Assembly: GCA_937995515.1 (NCBI GenBank)
Contig: CALKJZ010000016.1
Location: 18,778-82,777 of the forward strand
DNA from: an uncultured Sphingomonadaceae bacterium
GTDB lineage: Bacteria > Pseudomonadota > Alphaproteobacteria > Sphingomonadales > Sphingomonadaceae
Reading direction: 5' to 3'
Length of the DNA stretch: 64,000 nt
Part shown: one piece after another, positions 28,815 through 38,990 of the stretch
Position numbering within the stretch: position 1 is the stretch's first letter
Layout: the number at the start of each line of letters is the position of its first letter
Translations under genes and position numbers: made by a program
Notes under the pieces: generated by a model
Databases searched by the model: none
Told to the model about the DNA's origin: nothing
The model's input: the letters and a program-made list of their open reading frames with translations, nothing else

Positions 28815-30677
28815 ATGGACGGGCTCATGGGTGATCCCGATCCGGTGGAAGCATTCCGCCAGTCGCTCGAGGCCTGCGCCCGGGCGCTGGGCCGGCGGGC
28901 GGAGCTGCAGCTTTCGTACACGGCCGACCGGCCGGCTCTTTCGGGCGACATGGCGCGCGTGCCCCAGCCGCCGCGCACGCTGTCGCCCGAAGAGGTGCAG
29001 GAGGTTCGCGGCTGGGCCGACGCCTTTGCGCTGCGCAAGCGCCTGCACGACTCGCGGGCGCATGCGGCGGTTGCCGTGCGCCCGGGGCTTGCGCGCGAAC
29101 TGCTGAATGCCGCCGAGCAGGCGCGCATCGAGGCGCTCGGCGGGCGCGAGATGGCGGGCGTTGCGGCCAACCTCCGGCGGATGACGGAAGCGCGGATGCG
29201 CACCGACCCGATTGCGCGCGCGCGCACCCCCGAGGAGGTGCCGCTTGCAACCGCGGTGCAGCTTCTGATGCGCGAGCGGCTGGCCGGCGAGCCGGTGCCC
29301 GCGGCCGCTCAGGCAGCGGTTGAGATGGTGCGCGCGCGGGTGGAGGGGGCGGCCGCGGCGCATTTCGAGGCACTGGCTGGCGCACTCGACCGCCAGAGCG
29401 ACTTTGCCGAGCTGTTCCGCCGCGTGCTGAAGGACCTGGGGCTGGACGGGGCCGACGCGCCCGAGCCCGGCGCGGACGCGGAGGAGGAGACGGGCGCGGG
29501 TGAGGAGGATGCGCCGCAGGACGAAGGCGCGGAGGCGCCGCCGGAGGGCGAGGGCGACAGCACGGCCAAGACGCGCAGCGAGCGGTCGGACGAGGGGGAG
29601 GAGGACTCGGAGGCGCGCGAAGCCGCCATGGCGTTCGACGAGGTCTCGGATGCGGAGCCCGGCGAGGAGGGCGAGGATGGGATCCTGCCGTGGCGGCCCG
29701 CCCCGGCCGAGGCGCGGGTGCCGCCGGACTTCGACTATCGCGTGTTTTCGACCGCCTTCGACGAGGAGGTGGCGGCCGAGGAGCTGTGCGACGCCGAGGA
29801 GCTGATGCGGCTGCGCGCCTACCTCGACCAGCAGCTGGTGACGCTGCAGGGGGCGGTGACCAAGCTCGCCAACCGGTTGCAGCGGCGGCTGATGGCGCAG
29901 CAGAGCCGTGCCTGGGATTTCGACCAGGAGGAGGGCCTGCTCGACACCGCGCGGCTGACGCGCGTGATCACCGACCCGGAGCACCCGCTCTCCTACAAGG
30001 TGGAGCGCGACACGCGCTTCCGCGACACGGTGGTGACGCTGCTCATCGACAATTCGGGCTCGATGCGCGGGCGGCCGATTTCGATTGCGGCGATCTCTGC
30101 CGACATTCTTGCGCGTACGCTGGAGCGGTGCGGGGTGAAGACGGAGATCCTCGGCTTTACCACGCGGGCCTGGAAGGGCGGCCAGTCCCGCGAGGCGTGG
30201 CTTCAGGCTGGCCGGCCGGCGCGGCCGGGGCGGCTCAACGATCTGCGCCACATCGTCTACAAGCCCGCCGACGTGCCGTGGCGGCGCGCGCGGCGCAACC
30301 TCGGGCTGATGATGCGCGAGGGACTGCTGAAGGAGAATATCGATGGCGAGGCGCTGCTGTGGGCGCATGGGCGGCTGATGGCGCGCAACGAGGACCGGCG
30401 GATCCTGATGGTGATCTCCGACGGGGCTCCGGTCGATGATTCGACTCTTTCGGCCAACAGCGGCAACTATCTCGAGCGGCACCTGCGGCAGGTGATCGCG
30501 TGGATCGAGACCCGGTCGCCCGCGCAGCTGGTGGCGATCGGGATCGGCCACGACGTGACCCGCTATTACCGCCGCGCGGTGACCATCATGGATGCCGAGC
30601 AGCTGGGCGGCGCGATCATCGAGCAGCTGGCCGCCCTCTTCGACGAGGATACCCCCGCACGCACCCGCCGGCGGTAA
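28815..30677 (+). CDS. cobT: Cobaltochelatase CobT subunit (VWA-domain protein)
   Basis: 620 residues; ATG 28815, with ATG 28827 an alternative. CobT and the AAA+ protein CobS form the chaperone part of aerobic cobalt chelation in B12 synthesis. N-terminal helical domain, then a highly acidic low-complexity linker (about residues 217-300, many Glu/Asp/Ala), then a C-terminal von Willebrand A domain with the MIDAS motif DNSGSMRG (near residue 412). No cobS or cobN is adjacent, which is unusual because cobS often lies directly upstream. It may serve cobalamin synthesis from a scattered locus or another MoxR/VWA-type chaperone role. Confidence 0.9.
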   Translation: MDGLMGDPDPVEAFRQSLEACARALGRRAELQLSYTADRPALSGDMARVPQPPRTLSPEEVQEVRGWADAFALRKRLHDSRAHAAVAVRPGLARELLNAAEQARIEALGGREMAGVAANLRRMTEARMRTDPIARARTPEEVPLATAVQLLMRERLAGEPVPAAAQAAVEMVRARVEGAAAAHFEALAGALDRQSDFAELFRRVLKDLGLDGADAPEPGADAEEETGAGEEDAPQDEGAEAPPEGEGDSTAKTRSERSDEGEEDSEAREAAMAFDEVSDAEPGEEGEDGILPWRPAPAEARVPPDFDYRVFSTAFDEEVAAEELCDAEELMRLRAYLDQQLVTLQGAVTKLANRLQRRLMAQQSRAWDFDQEEGLLDTARLTRVITDPEHPLSYKVERDTRFRDTVVTLLIDNSGSMRGRPISIAAISADILARTLERCGVKTEILGFTTRAWKGGQSREAWLQAGRPARPGRLNDLRHIVYKPADVPWRRARRNLGLMMREGLLKENIDGEALLWAHGRLMARNEDRRILMVISDGAPVDDSTLSANSGNYLERHLRQVIAWIETRSPAQLVAIGIGHDVTRYYRRAVTIMDAEQLGGAIIEQLAALFDEDTPARTRRR

Positions 30678-30760
30678 GAGGCCCGCGGGGCTGCGGGGTG
30701 GCAGCGCCGGGCCGCCCACGAGCGCCCACCGGCCGGCCGGGCGGACCTGCCTGCCCCCGT

Positions 30761-30782
30761 GCCAAGGCCGGCAAGCCTTGGC
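30761..30782. other. Perfect 8-bp inverted repeat between cobT and the next gene
   Basis: GCCAAGGC-CGGCAA-GCCTTGGC, 84 bases after the cobT stop. There is no T-run after it, so it is either a weak terminator, an mRNA-stabilising hairpin or chance in GC-rich DNA. Confidence 0.4.
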
Positions 30783-30834
30783 CGTGGCGCCTTTGGGCTT
30801 GTGCCGTTGCGGCAGGCGGCGCAAGAGGGTGCGG

Positions 30835-31227
30835 ATGGCAGGCTTCGTGCAGCTGCTGGGCTCGGCGGGCGCGGTGGCGCTGCTGGTCGCGCTCGCCTTT
30901 GCGATGGGGTTCCGCACGGCCCCGTGGCTCGACGCGGCGCGGGCGCTGGAGGAGGCGGATGCCGCGCTCGTGGGCTTCGGCGCCGAGGCGGCGCTGGTGT
31001 CTGCGGACGGCACAGCCGCGCTGGTGCGGGGTGGTAACGGCGCGCGCGCGCTGGTGGTGCGGCGGGGGGACCGGTTCGTGGTGCGCCGGCTGGGCGCGGA
31101 GGCGCGCGTGACCGGGTGCGGCGACGGCCTCATTGTCGACTGCCGGGAGACGGGGCTGCGCCGGGTGCGGCTTGCGCTTGACGCGCCGCCTCCCGCATGG
31201 ACATGGGCCGGCCATCGTGCCGCCTGA
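30835..31227 (+). CDS. Small membrane-anchored protein, unknown function
   Basis: 130 residues from ATG 30835, which has GAGGG six bases upstream. One N-terminal TM helix (about residues 5-25), then a ~100-residue soluble domain of predicted beta character with Cys in a CGDGLIVDC segment that could form a disulfide outside the membrane. I do not recognise a family. It overlaps the sterol desaturase-like gene by 11 bp and heads the plus-strand run up to 37.2 kb, so it probably belongs functionally with the lipid-type enzymes that follow. Confidence 0.65.
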   Translation: MAGFVQLLGSAGAVALLVALAFAMGFRTAPWLDAARALEEADAALVGFGAEAALVSADGTAALVRGGNGARALVVRRGDRFVVRRLGAEARVTGCGDGLIVDCRETGLRRVRLALDAPPPAWTWAGHRAA

Positions 31228-32200
31228 CCTGCCGGATCCCGTGAAGCTGGCCGTGCCCGCCTTTGCGGCGCTGGTGGCCTTGGAGATGTGGCTGGTGAAG
31301 CGGCGCGGCCGGGGCGCCTATGACTGGCGCGACGCGGGCGCCTCGCTGACGCTGGGCCTCGGCAGCACGGTCGCAGGCGCGCTGACGGCCGGCCTCGTGT
31401 TTGCAATCGCCATGTTCGTGTGGCAGCACCGGCTGTTCGACATCGGCTGGACGTGGTGGGCTTTCGTGCTGGCCTTCGTGCTCGACGACCTTGCCTATTA
31501 CTGGTTTCACCGCACAGCGCACCGGGTTCGCTGGTTCTGGGCCAGCCATGTGATCCACCACAGTTCGCAGCACTACAACCTGACGACGGCGTTGCGGCAG
31601 ACATGGACGGGCTTTTTCTCGCTCGCCTTCCTGTTCCGCCTGCCGCTGTTCCTCATCGGCTTTCCGCCGGCGATGGTATTCTTTGTGGCCGGGCTGAACC
31701 TTGTCTACCAGTTCTGGATCCATACCGAGCAGGTGGACCGGATGCCCGGCTGGTTCGAGGCGGTGATGAACACCCCTTCGCACCACCGCGTGCACCATGC
31801 CACCAACCCGCTCTACCTCGACCGCAACTATGCCGGCGTGTTCATCATCTGGGATCGGATGTTCGGCACCTTCCAGCCGGAGCTTGCCAGCATTCGGCCG
31901 CGCTATGGCATCGTGAAGAACCTCGGCACGCTGAACCCCCTCTGGGCGGCCGTGCACGAGTGGGCCGGGATCGGCCGCGACCTGTTGCGCGCGCGCTCGC
32001 TCCGCGAGGCGGCCGGGCGGATCGCGGGGCCGCCGGGCTGGCAGCCGGACGGGCCGGGCGAGACCTCGGAGGCGATCCGCGCGCGCTGGGCTGCGCAGCA
32101 GGCGCGGGCGCCGGGCGCGCCGCAGGCGGGCGGCGGCGTGCCTGGCCCGGCGCAAGGCGGCAGCGAGCCGGCGGCAGGGGTGGGGGTGCGCGGGGCATGA
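31217..32200 (+). CDS. Sterol desaturase / fatty acid hydroxylase superfamily protein
   Basis: 327 residues from GTG 31217. Di-iron membrane oxidoreductase of the ERG3/SUR2-like superfamily. The histidine clusters are intact: HRTAHR, HVIHHSSQH and, after the last helices, HTEQVDR and HRVHHATN. About four TM helices. Such enzymes hydroxylate or desaturate lipids, carotenoids or alkylglycerols. The last ~45 residues are a low-complexity Gly/Ala/Pro tail. The start overlaps the small membrane protein; the stop overlaps the next gene by 4 bases (ATGA). Substrate not predictable. Confidence 0.9.
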   Translation: MPPDLPDPVKLAVPAFAALVALEMWLVKRRGRGAYDWRDAGASLTLGLGSTVAGALTAGLVFAIAMFVWQHRLFDIGWTWWAFVLAFVLDDLAYYWFHRTAHRVRWFWASHVIHHSSQHYNLTTALRQTWTGFFSLAFLFRLPLFLIGFPPAMVFFVAGLNLVYQFWIHTEQVDRMPGWFEAVMNTPSHHRVHHATNPLYLDRNYAGVFIIWDRMFGTFQPELASIRPRYGIVKNLGTLNPLWAAVHEWAGIGRDLLRARSLREAAGRIAGPPGWQPDGPGETSEAIRARWAAQQARAPGAPQAGGGVPGPAQGGSEPAAGVGVRGA

Positions 32201-33333
32201 GAGCCCAGCGCCGCTTCCTGTGGGCGGTTGCGATCTTTGCCATGATCCTGATTGCCGGTGCGATCACGTGGCGCCTGGCAAGCGACCGTCTGCTGCGCTG
32301 GGCTTCCACCCCGACATCGGCCTTTGCAGACAGGCCGCCGCCGCCGCCGGCCGACTATGCCGAGGCTGCGGCGTGGGTGGCGCGGCCCGACATGCCCGAC
32401 GACCCGGCGCGCTTCGTGCCCGAGGGCTACCGGATTGCGCCCAGGCCGGCGGCTGCGACCTTCTATGTGCCGCCGACCGCCTTTTTCGGCCGCGACCGCT
32501 GGAACGCGCCGCTGGACGATGCGCCGACCGCCGAGCGGCTGGCGCTTTTCACGCGGATGCAGGCCAGCGTGTTCAACGGCGTCTCGGCCATCTGGGCGCC
32601 GCGCTACCGGCAGGCGACGCTTGGTGCCTTCTTCCGCCCGGGGCCTGACGCGGATGCCGCCCTCGAGCTCGCCTATGGCGATGTGGCGCGTGCGTTCGAG
32701 GCGTTTCTCGCCGCCCAGCCCGCCGGGCGGCCGCTGATCCTTGCCGGGCACAGCCAGGGTTCGCTGCATCTGCTGCGGCTGGTGGCCGAACGGGTGGCGG
32801 GCACGCCGGTCGCCGAGCGCGTGGTGGCGGTCTATGCCGTGGGCTGGCCGGTAACGGAGGCGGATCTTGCCGGGCTTGGCATGGGGGCCTGCGCCACGCG
32901 CGAGCAGGCCGGCTGCCTGCTTTCGTGGCAGAGCTTTGCAGCCGACGCGGACCTGGCGGCCATTCTTGCGGAGTTTGCCGACGCGCGGCGCTTTTCCGGC
33001 GCGCCGGTGGGCGAGGCGGCGATGCTCTGCCGCAACCCGCTGACCGGTGACGCCGAAGCCGCCGGCCCGGAGGCCAATCTCGGCGCGCTTGCAGACGACG
33101 GGCTCCGCCCGCGGCTGGCCGGTGCCCGCTGCGGCCCGCGCGGCCTGTTGCTGGTGGACCCGCCGCCGCGGGACTTCGGCCGGTTCGTGCTGCCCAACGG
33201 CAATTTCCACGCCTATGACTACAGCCTGTTCTGGGCGAACATCCGCGCCGATGCCGAGGCCCGGCTGGGGGCTTTTGCAGGGCGCGTGGCCGAGGCGGCG
33301 GGTGCGGCCGGGCGCACGGGCCGGAAGGGGTGA
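32197..33333 (+). CDS. DUF3089 alpha/beta-hydrolase (lipase-like), membrane anchored
   Basis: 378 residues. N-terminal signal anchor (about 8-27), then an alpha/beta-hydrolase of the DUF3089 type with nucleophile elbow GHSQGS (Ser near residue 190) and a late His in NFHAYDYSLFW that likely completes the triad. Four Cys in the middle domain may form disulfides, fitting a periplasmic location. ATG 32197 overlaps the preceding stop and the stop overlaps ruvX (GTGA). Together with the desaturase-like gene it suggests modification of a lipid or ester in the envelope; function is not established. Confidence 0.88.
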   Translation: MRAQRRFLWAVAIFAMILIAGAITWRLASDRLLRWASTPTSAFADRPPPPPADYAEAAAWVARPDMPDDPARFVPEGYRIAPRPAAATFYVPPTAFFGRDRWNAPLDDAPTAERLALFTRMQASVFNGVSAIWAPRYRQATLGAFFRPGPDADAALELAYGDVARAFEAFLAAQPAGRPLILAGHSQGSLHLLRLVAERVAGTPVAERVVAVYAVGWPVTEADLAGLGMGACATREQAGCLLSWQSFAADADLAAILAEFADARRFSGAPVGEAAMLCRNPLTGDAEAAGPEANLGALADDGLRPRLAGARCGPRGLLLVDPPPRDFGRFVLPNGNFHAYDYSLFWANIRADAEARLGAFAGRVAEAAGAAGRTGRKG

Positions 33334-33818
33334 GCGCTGCGCTTGTCACCACGGATGCGGAGCAGTTTGCGCGCGCGTGCGGCTTTCCGGTGCGGCTGCT
33401 CGGCCTCGACATCGGGACGCGCACCATCGGGCTTGCCACCTCGACCGCCGACGGCCGCTTTGCGAGCGCACGCACCACGATCCGCCGCACCCGTCCTGCT
33501 GCCGACCTCGCCGCGCTTGCAGCCTTCGTGGCCGCCGAGCGGATCTGCGGGCTGGTGGCCGGCCTGCCGCTCCGCCTCGATGGCAGCGATTCGCCGCGCA
33601 CCCAGTCGGCGCGCGCCACCGCGCGCAACCTTGCTGCCGGCCTCGGGCTTCCCCTGCTGCTGTGGGACGAGCGGTGGTCGACCGCGGCGGTGGAGCGGGA
33701 GATGATCGCGGCCGACCTTTCGCGTGCGAAGCGGGCCGAGCGGGTGGACCGGCTTGCGGCCGCGCATATCCTCGAGGGCGCGCTCGCCCGCCTTGCCCGC
33801 GTGCCGCCTGCTGCCTAA
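33330..33818 (+). CDS. ruvX: RuvX/YqgF-family Holliday junction resolvase-like nuclease
   Basis: 162 residues, GTG start coupled to the previous gene. RNase H-fold nuclease implicated in Holliday junction resolution and 16S rRNA 5' maturation. The acidic residues are in [11 protein letters not shown] (Asp27), the LWDERWST segment and the C-terminal [10 protein letters not shown] helix. N-terminal ~20 residues are extra. It sits 10 bp before pyrB. Confidence 0.93.
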   Translation: MSAALVTTDAEQFARACGFPVRLLGLDIGTRTIGLATSTADGRFASARTTIRRTRPAADLAALAAFVAAERICGLVAGLPLRLDGSDSPRTQSARATARNLAAGLGLPLLLWDERWSTAAVEREMIAADLSRAKRAERVDRLAAAHILEGALARLARVPPAA

Positions 33819-33828
33819 GCCGGCGGCC

Positions 33829-34794
33829 ATGGCCTCGCTCCCGCCTGGCGCCCCGCCATTTGCCCACCGGCACCTGCTGGGGATTGCCGGGATGCAGCCG
33901 TGGGAGATCAGCTATCTGCTCGATGCCGCGGACGGTTGGGTGGACCATGGACGTGCGGCGCGCAAGCGCGACGAGCGGCTGCTGGGGCTCACGCAGATCA
34001 ACGCCTTCTTCGAGGCCTCGACACGCACGCTTCTGTCGTTCGAGATCGCCGGCAAGCGGCTGGGCGCTGATGTGGTGAACCTGATGGCGGGGCAGAGTTC
34101 GCTCACCAAGGGCGAGACGCTGCTCGACACGGCGCTCACCCTCAATGCCATGCGGCCCGATGTGCTCGTGATCCGTCACGGGGCCTCTGGCGCGGTGGCG
34201 CTGCTGGCCGAGAAGGTGGGCTGCCCGGTTTTGAACGCGGGCGACGGGCGCCATGAGCACCCAACCCAGGCGCTGCTCGATGCGCTGACCATCCGCCGGC
34301 GCAAGGGGGCGATTGCCGGGCTGCGGGTGGCGATCTGCGGCGACATTCTGCACAGCCGGGTCGCGCGATCGAACTTTTACCTTTTGACCGCGCTCGGTGC
34401 CGAGGTGCGCGCGGTCGCCCCTGCGACACTGATGCCCGCGGATGTGGAGGCGTTCGGCGTTTCGGCCTTCACCGACATGGAGGCGGGCATTGCGGGGGCG
34501 GACGTGGTGATGATGCTGCGGCTCCAGCGCGAGCGGATGGAGGGTGCACTTGTTCCCTCGACGCGGGAATATTTCCGCACCTTCGGGCTCACCACGGCCC
34601 GGCTGCGGGTGGCTGCACCCGACGTGCTGGTGATGCACCCGGGGCCGATGAACCGCGGGGTGGAGATCGACAGCCAGGTGGCCGACGACATCCAGCGCTC
34701 GGCGATCACCGAGCAGGTGGAGATGGGCGTGGCGGTTCGGATGGCGTGCCTTGACATCCTGACGCGTCCGCTGCGCGGCTGGAGCGGGCCTTGA
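33829..34794 (+). CDS. pyrB: Aspartate carbamoyltransferase catalytic subunit
   Basis: 321 residues. Cytoplasmic enzyme of pyrimidine synthesis: carbamoyl phosphate + L-aspartate to carbamoyl-L-aspartate. Carbamoyl-phosphate loop STRT (64-67), [10 protein letters not shown] loop, [16 protein letters not shown], and the C-terminal HPGPMNRG are intact. Followed, overlapping by TTGA, by a degenerate dihydroorotase. No pyrI-type regulatory subunit is nearby, which fits the class A dodecamer formed with an inactive PyrC partner in Pseudomonas. Confidence 0.97.
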   Translation: MASLPPGAPPFAHRHLLGIAGMQPWEISYLLDAADGWVDHGRAARKRDERLLGLTQINAFFEASTRTLLSFEIAGKRLGADVVNLMAGQSSLTKGETLLDTALTLNAMRPDVLVIRHGASGAVALLAEKVGCPVLNAGDGRHEHPTQALLDALTIRRRKGAIAGLRVAICGDILHSRVARSNFYLLTALGAEVRAVAPATLMPADVEAFGVSAFTDMEAGIAGADVVMMLRLQRERMEGALVPSTREYFRTFGLTTARLRVAAPDVLVMHPGPMNRGVEIDSQVADDIQRSAITEQVEMGVAVRMACLDILTRPLRGWSGP

Positions 34795-36086
34795 GACCGA
34801 TCCTGTTCCGCGATGCCCTGCTGGTTGACCCGGTGGCGGCCGAACCGGAGCGGGCCGACCTGCTCGTCGCCGGGCGGTCGATCGCCGCCATCGGGGCAGG
34901 CCTTGGGGCGCCCGACGGGGCCGAGATTGTCGCGGCGGGCGGCTGCCTCCTTGCGCCGGGGATTGTCGATGCCTGCGTGTTCCGCGCCGACATCGAGGCG
35001 GCCGTGGCCGGCGGCGTGACGGCGGCGCTCTTGATGCCCGACCAGAACCCGCCGCTTGACGACCCGGCGCTGGTGGAACGCGCGCTGCGGCTCGGCAAGC
35101 CGCGGGTGTGGGTGCACCCGCTTGCGGCCGCCACGCGCGGGCTCGAGGGCCGCGCGCTCGCCGAGCTGGCGCTTCTCAGGGAGGCTGGCGCGGTGGGCGT
35201 TGCAACCGGCCGTCGGGCGGTTGCGGACTCCGCAGTGATGCTCCGGGTGCTCACCTATGCAGCCGGGCTCGGGATGGTGGTGGTGGCCCATGCAGAGGAT
35301 GGGGCGCTTGCCGCCGGCGCCGTTGCCACCGAGGGCGAGATGGCGACCCGGCTTGGCCTTCCGGCGGCGCCTGCGGCCGCCGAGGCGCTTGCGATCGCCC
35401 GCGACCTGCGGCTGGCGCGGGAGGCGGGCGCGGCGCTGCACATTGCCTGTGTCTCGACTGCCGAGGGTGTGGCGCTGGTGCGCGCGGCAAAGGCGGCGGG
35501 GCAGGATGTGACGGCGGCAACCGCGCCGGAATATGCCCTGCTGAACGATCATGCGCTGATGGGCTTCCGCAGTTTTGCGCGCCTCTCGCCGCCGCTGCGG
35601 CAAGAGGAGGACCGGCTGGCGGTGCGCGCCGGGCTTGGCGACGGCACGATCGACATGCTGGTCTCGCGCCACGATCCGCGCACGTCGGAGGAAAAGCGGC
35701 TGCCCTTTGCCGACGCCGCGCCCGGGGCGGCGGGACTGGCGACGCTGCTGCCGCTGGGGCTTTTGCTGGTGGCCGATGGTGCGCTGAGCCTTTCGCAGCT
35801 GTTCGACCGGCTGGCGCGCGCCCCGGCGCGCCGCTTTGGCCTTGCCGGTGGCCGGCTCTGCGTCGGCGCCCCGGCCGATCTCGTGCTGGTGGACCCCAAG
35901 GCGGCGTGGCGGATCGAGGCGGACCGGCTGCCCGGTCTTTCGGGCAACACGCCCTTCGACGGCCTGCCGGTGGAGGGGCGGCTCAGGATGCTGGTAAAGG
36001 GCGGCGAGCCGCTGTGCGGCGCCCCGGCAACGCCGCGGCGCGACGAGGCGGGTCGCTTTGGCGATGGGCGGGCTGAGCGTTCATGA
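34791..36086 (+). CDS. Dihydroorotase homologue lacking metal ligands (PyrC'-like)
   Basis: 431 residues, TTG start overlapping the pyrB stop. The fold is that of amidohydrolase-type dihydroorotase (N- and C-terminal beta-sandwich around a TIM barrel), but the HxH metal motif after the conserved Asp is lost: residues 60-64 read DACVF instead of D-x-H-x-H. The HHL segment is APEYALLND, and the late Asp in the usual DHAP motif is replaced (SRHDP). One later His (AHAED) remains. This matches inactive PyrC' proteins that scaffold PyrB; a catalytic PyrC must be encoded elsewhere. Function as a PyrB activator is inference from the Pseudomonas system. Confidence 0.88.
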   Translation: MRPILFRDALLVDPVAAEPERADLLVAGRSIAAIGAGLGAPDGAEIVAAGGCLLAPGIVDACVFRADIEAAVAGGVTAALLMPDQNPPLDDPALVERALRLGKPRVWVHPLAAATRGLEGRALAELALLREAGAVGVATGRRAVADSAVMLRVLTYAAGLGMVVVAHAEDGALAAGAVATEGEMATRLGLPAAPAAAEALAIARDLRLAREAGAALHIACVSTAEGVALVRAAKAAGQDVTAATAPEYALLNDHALMGFRSFARLSPPLRQEEDRLAVRAGLGDGTIDMLVSRHDPRTSEEKRLPFADAAPGAAGLATLLPLGLLLVADGALSLSQLFDRLARAPARRFGLAGGRLCVGAPADLVLVDPKAAWRIEADRLPGLSGNTPFDGLPVEGRLRMLVKGGEPLCGAPATPRRDEAGRFGDGRAERS

Positions 36087-36120
36087 TTTTTGGAGATCGG
36101 CCGTGTTAGCGTGTCAAGGG

Positions 36121-37161
36121 ATGCTTCGATCGATGGGATTTGCGCTGGGGCTTCTTCTTGCGGCCCCGGCCGTGCCGAGCGTTTCGGCCGGGGTGCAGAA
36201 GTGGCGCGCGGGCGACTGGGCGGGCGCGGTCGCCGAATGGGCGGGGCCTGCCGCCCGCGGCGATGCCGATGCGCTCTTCAACATGGGCCAGGCGCACAAT
36301 CTGGGGCGCGGCGTGCCGCAGAACCGGGCGATGGCGCAGGATTATTACCGGCGCGCGGCCGACAAGGGGCATGTGGCAGCCATGGCCAATCTCGGCATCT
36401 CGATGTGGCAGGAGGGCCGCCGGGCCGAGGCGCTGCCGCACCTGCGCCGTGCGGCCGACCAAGGCGATGCGCGCGCGGCCTTCGTGCTGGGCCTTGCGAC
36501 CTTCAACGGCGAGGGAGTGCTGCGCAACCAGACGCTGGGCTATGCCTACATGCTGCGCGCGCGCGAGGCCGGGCTTCCCCAGGCGAGCCCGCAGGCCGCG
36601 CGCATGGCGAGCCTGATGAACGCCGACAGCCGCGCGCGCGGCGAGGCGGTGGCGGCTGCGCTTGCGGCTGGCGAGCCGGTGCCGGCCGAGCTTCTGGGCG
36701 GGCGGCCCGTGCAGGTGGCCGCCGCAGCCGCGGCACCGGCAGCTGCGGCGCCGGCCGCGCCCGCAGCCGGCCCGGCGCCCCGCTCGCGCGTGGTGGTGGA
36801 CCAGCAGCGCCAGCCGGCGGCAGACGGCCCCCAGGGCGAGCCATCGCCGGTGCGCGTGGCGGCAGCCGGTGCGGCACCTGCCGAGGCCGAGGACGGGACG
36901 GGCGATGGCGACCGCGCCGCGCCGGGCGAGGGCTGGCGGGTGCAGCTGGGGGCCTTTGCCAATGAGGCGGCCGCGCGATCGGCCTGGGCGGCGCTTCTTT
37001 CGCAGGCCGGCACGCTGCTCGAGGGCACACGGCCGCTGTTTGCCGCACGCGGAGGGCTGGTGCGGCTCCAGGTTGGCCCGTTTGCCGAACGCGGTGCAGC
37101 GCGCGACCTGTGCGCGCGGCTTTCGGCTGCCGGGCGGCCCTGCTTTGTGACGGGAGGCTAG
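36121..37161 (+). CDS. Sel1-repeat and SPOR-domain secreted protein
   Basis: 346 residues from ATG 36121 (ATG 36133 also possible). Signal peptide (MLRSMGFALGLLLAAPAVPSVSA), then several Sel1-like TPR repeats (residues about 25-160, for example ADALFNMGQAHNLGRG and GHVAAMANLG), a Pro/Ala-rich linker with an RRs-like basic patch, and a C-terminal SPOR domain (WRVQLGAFANEAAARSAW onward) that binds denuded peptidoglycan at the septum. Likely a periplasmic cell-envelope protein. The stop overlaps the convergent DUF1826 gene stop (CTAG). Confidence 0.85.
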   Translation: MLRSMGFALGLLLAAPAVPSVSAGVQKWRAGDWAGAVAEWAGPAARGDADALFNMGQAHNLGRGVPQNRAMAQDYYRRAADKGHVAAMANLGISMWQEGRRAEALPHLRRAADQGDARAAFVLGLATFNGEGVLRNQTLGYAYMLRAREAGLPQASPQAARMASLMNADSRARGEAVAAALAAGEPVPAELLGGRPVQVAAAAAAPAAAAPAAPAAGPAPRSRVVVDQQRQPAADGPQGEPSPVRVAAAGAAPAEAEDGTGDGDRAAPGEGWRVQLGAFANEAAARSAWAALLSQAGTLLEGTRPLFAARGGLVRLQVGPFAERGAARDLCARLSAAGRPCFVTGG

Positions 37162-37757
37162 CAGGCCCCGGCGGGCGCGCCGGCGGGGTGGGTTTCGCTG
37201 TCGGGCCGTGCGGTATCGATCACCAGCACCAGCCGGCGCTCGCCGCTGTGCTCGATGGGGGGTGAGCGGTGCAGGCAGGGCTGGTGGCGGCAGCCGTCGG
37301 CGCCGGGGTAGGCCCGGCCCTTGAAGAGACCGATCCAGCCCGTGGGCAGGCGAGCAAGCGGCGCCTGCGGATCTTCCCCGGTGGCATATTCTGTGCCGGG
37401 GCCGGCAAGTGTCCGGATGAGGCGCACGTCGGTCATGTCGGCGTGCAGGCGGGTGCAGGCGTTGGTGGTGATGCCCTCGACGCGGACCGCGACGTGGCTT
37501 ATGCCCATGAGCCTCGCGAGGCGGCAGGCGCTGGCCGACACGATCGCCCGGAGCGCGTCCGGGGCGTCTGCCAGCATGGCTGCGACCGTTCCGGCAGGGC
37601 CTGTCACCCGCCATGCAAAGGGTGCGCGCGCAAGCAGGTCTGCAACCCAGGGTGCATCGGGGGCAGCTTCCGGCTCCACGACCAGCGGTGTTGCCGGGTC
37701 GTGGATTGCGGCCCACCGGTCGTCGGCGGCGCGCGATGCGCGGGCGGGGCTTGCCAT
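37158..37757 (-). CDS. DUF1826 family protein
   Basis: 199 residues. DUF1826 proteins are uncharacterised but are repeatedly found next to COG0523 GTPases and Zur-controlled genes in proteobacteria. Conserved His/Cys-bearing stretches (HADMTDVRLI, the CRHQPCLHRSPP segment and LVLVIDTA) could bind metal. The TGATG overlap with the GTPase stop couples the two genes. Likely a zinc-starvation response protein; molecular activity unknown. Confidence 0.85.
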   Translation of the reverse strand: MASPARASRAADDRWAAIHDPATPLVVEPEAAPDAPWVADLLARAPFAWRVTGPAGTVAAMLADAPDALRAIVSASACRLARLMGISHVAVRVEGITTNACTRLHADMTDVRLIRTLAGPGTEYATGEDPQAPLARLPTGWIGLFKGRAYPGADGCRHQPCLHRSPPIEHSGERRLVLVIDTARPDSETHPAGAPAGAC

Positions 37758-38962
37758 CAGGCGGCTTCCGCCTGCTGCCCCCATGCCGGGAACGGATCCG
37801 GAAGGTCTGCCCAGCGCGCCGGTTCGAACCTGTTCTCCGGCACGAGGCAGGCCTCCAGTTCGCGCTCGATCCAGCTGCGGTCCATGTCGATGCCGATGAA
37901 CACGAGTTCCTGCCGTCGGTCGCCCCAGTGCGGATCCCATTTGGCGCGCACCATCCGCTCGAAGGTGTCGCCGTCGGGCCAGCGGTTCCTCGGCACGGCC
38001 GCCCACCAGCGGCCCAGCGCCTGCGAGGTGACCTGCGCGCCCGCCTGGCTCATTTCGCCCACCCAGTCCGGCCGCGTCGCCAGCCAGAAATGCCCCTTGG
38101 CGCGCACCACCCCAGGCCACGACTGGTTCAAAAAGGCACGAAACTTCGCCGGCACGAATGGCCGGCGCGCGCGCCAGACAAAGCTTTCGATGCCATAGGT
38201 CTCGCTCTCCGGGACATGGGTTGCAAAGCCATAAAGCTCCTTGGCCCACAGCGGGTTCATCTCCGCCTTGCCCTCGGCAAACAGCTCGGTGTCCAGAATG
38301 GCGTCCAGCGGCACGCGGCCATGGTCGGCCTCCACGATCCGGGCATCCGGGTTCAACGACCGCACCAGCCGGCGCACCGTCTCCAAATCGGCGGCGTCCG
38401 ACACCTTGTTGAGCACGATCACGTCGGCAAACTCGATCTGTTCGACGAGCAGGCCCACGAGCGTGCGCCGGTCTCCCTCGCCGGCCACCTCGCCGCGGTC
38501 GGCGAGGAAGTCGCTGCTGGCGTAATCGTTGAGGAGGTTGGCGGCATCCACGACCGTCACCATCGTATCCAGCCGCGCGACATCGGACAGGCTGTTGCCG
38601 GCCTCGTCGACAAAGCTGAAGGTGGCCGCCACCGGCAGCGGTTCCGAGATGCCGGTCGACTCGATGACGAGGCTGTCGAAGCGGCCGGTCTCGGCCAGCG
38701 CGCGCACCTCCTTCAGCAGATCGTCGCGCAGCGTGCAGCAGATGCAGCCGTTGGTCATCTCGACCAGCGTCTCGCTGGAACGGGCCAGTGCCGCCTCGCC
38801 GCCGCGCACGAGGTCGGCGTCGATGTTCACTTCCGACATGTCGTTGACGATCACCGCCACCCGCCGCCCTTCGCGGTTGGCGAGGATGTGATTGAGGAGC
38901 GTGGTCTTGCCCGCCCCCAGAAAGCCGGAGAGGACGGTGACGGGAAGGCGCGTTGCGGCCAT
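37757..38962 (-). CDS. COG0523-family metallochaperone GTPase (YjiA/ZigA-type)
   Basis: 401 residues. SIMIBI-class GTPase with Walker [10 protein letters not shown] (13-21), the metal motif GCICC (72-76), ESTGISEP, and NKVSD as the guanine-specificity motif. The C-terminal CobW domain ends after YxHxDxxxRxL-like segments ([20 protein letters not shown]). Such proteins bind zinc and may deliver it to client enzymes under zinc limitation. It lies first in a two-gene operon with DUF1826 and carries a palindromic candidate operator 29 bp upstream. CobW in B12 synthesis is a less likely alternative given the context. Confidence 0.93.
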   Translation of the reverse strand: MAATRLPVTVLSGFLGAGKTTLLNHILANREGRRVAVIVNDMSEVNIDADLVRGGEAALARSSETLVEMTNGCICCTLRDDLLKEVRALAETGRFDSLVIESTGISEPLPVAATFSFVDEAGNSLSDVARLDTMVTVVDAANLLNDYASSDFLADRGEVAGEGDRRTLVGLLVEQIEFADVIVLNKVSDAADLETVRRLVRSLNPDARIVEADHGRVPLDAILDTELFAEGKAEMNPLWAKELYGFATHVPESETYGIESFVWRARRPFVPAKFRAFLNQSWPGVVRAKGHFWLATRPDWVGEMSQAGAQVTSQALGRWWAAVPRNRWPDGDTFERMVRAKWDPHWGDRRQELVFIGIDMDRSWIERELEACLVPENRFEPARWADLPDPFPAWGQQAEAA

Positions 38963-38990
38963 CGGGATGGGTCTGCCTCGAAGGATATAG

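Noticed and set aside
36790..36870. Low-complexity Ala/Pro-rich tract in the Sel1/SPOR gene as a separate repeat
   Set aside because: It is an ordinary linker; no regular repeat unit could be defined.
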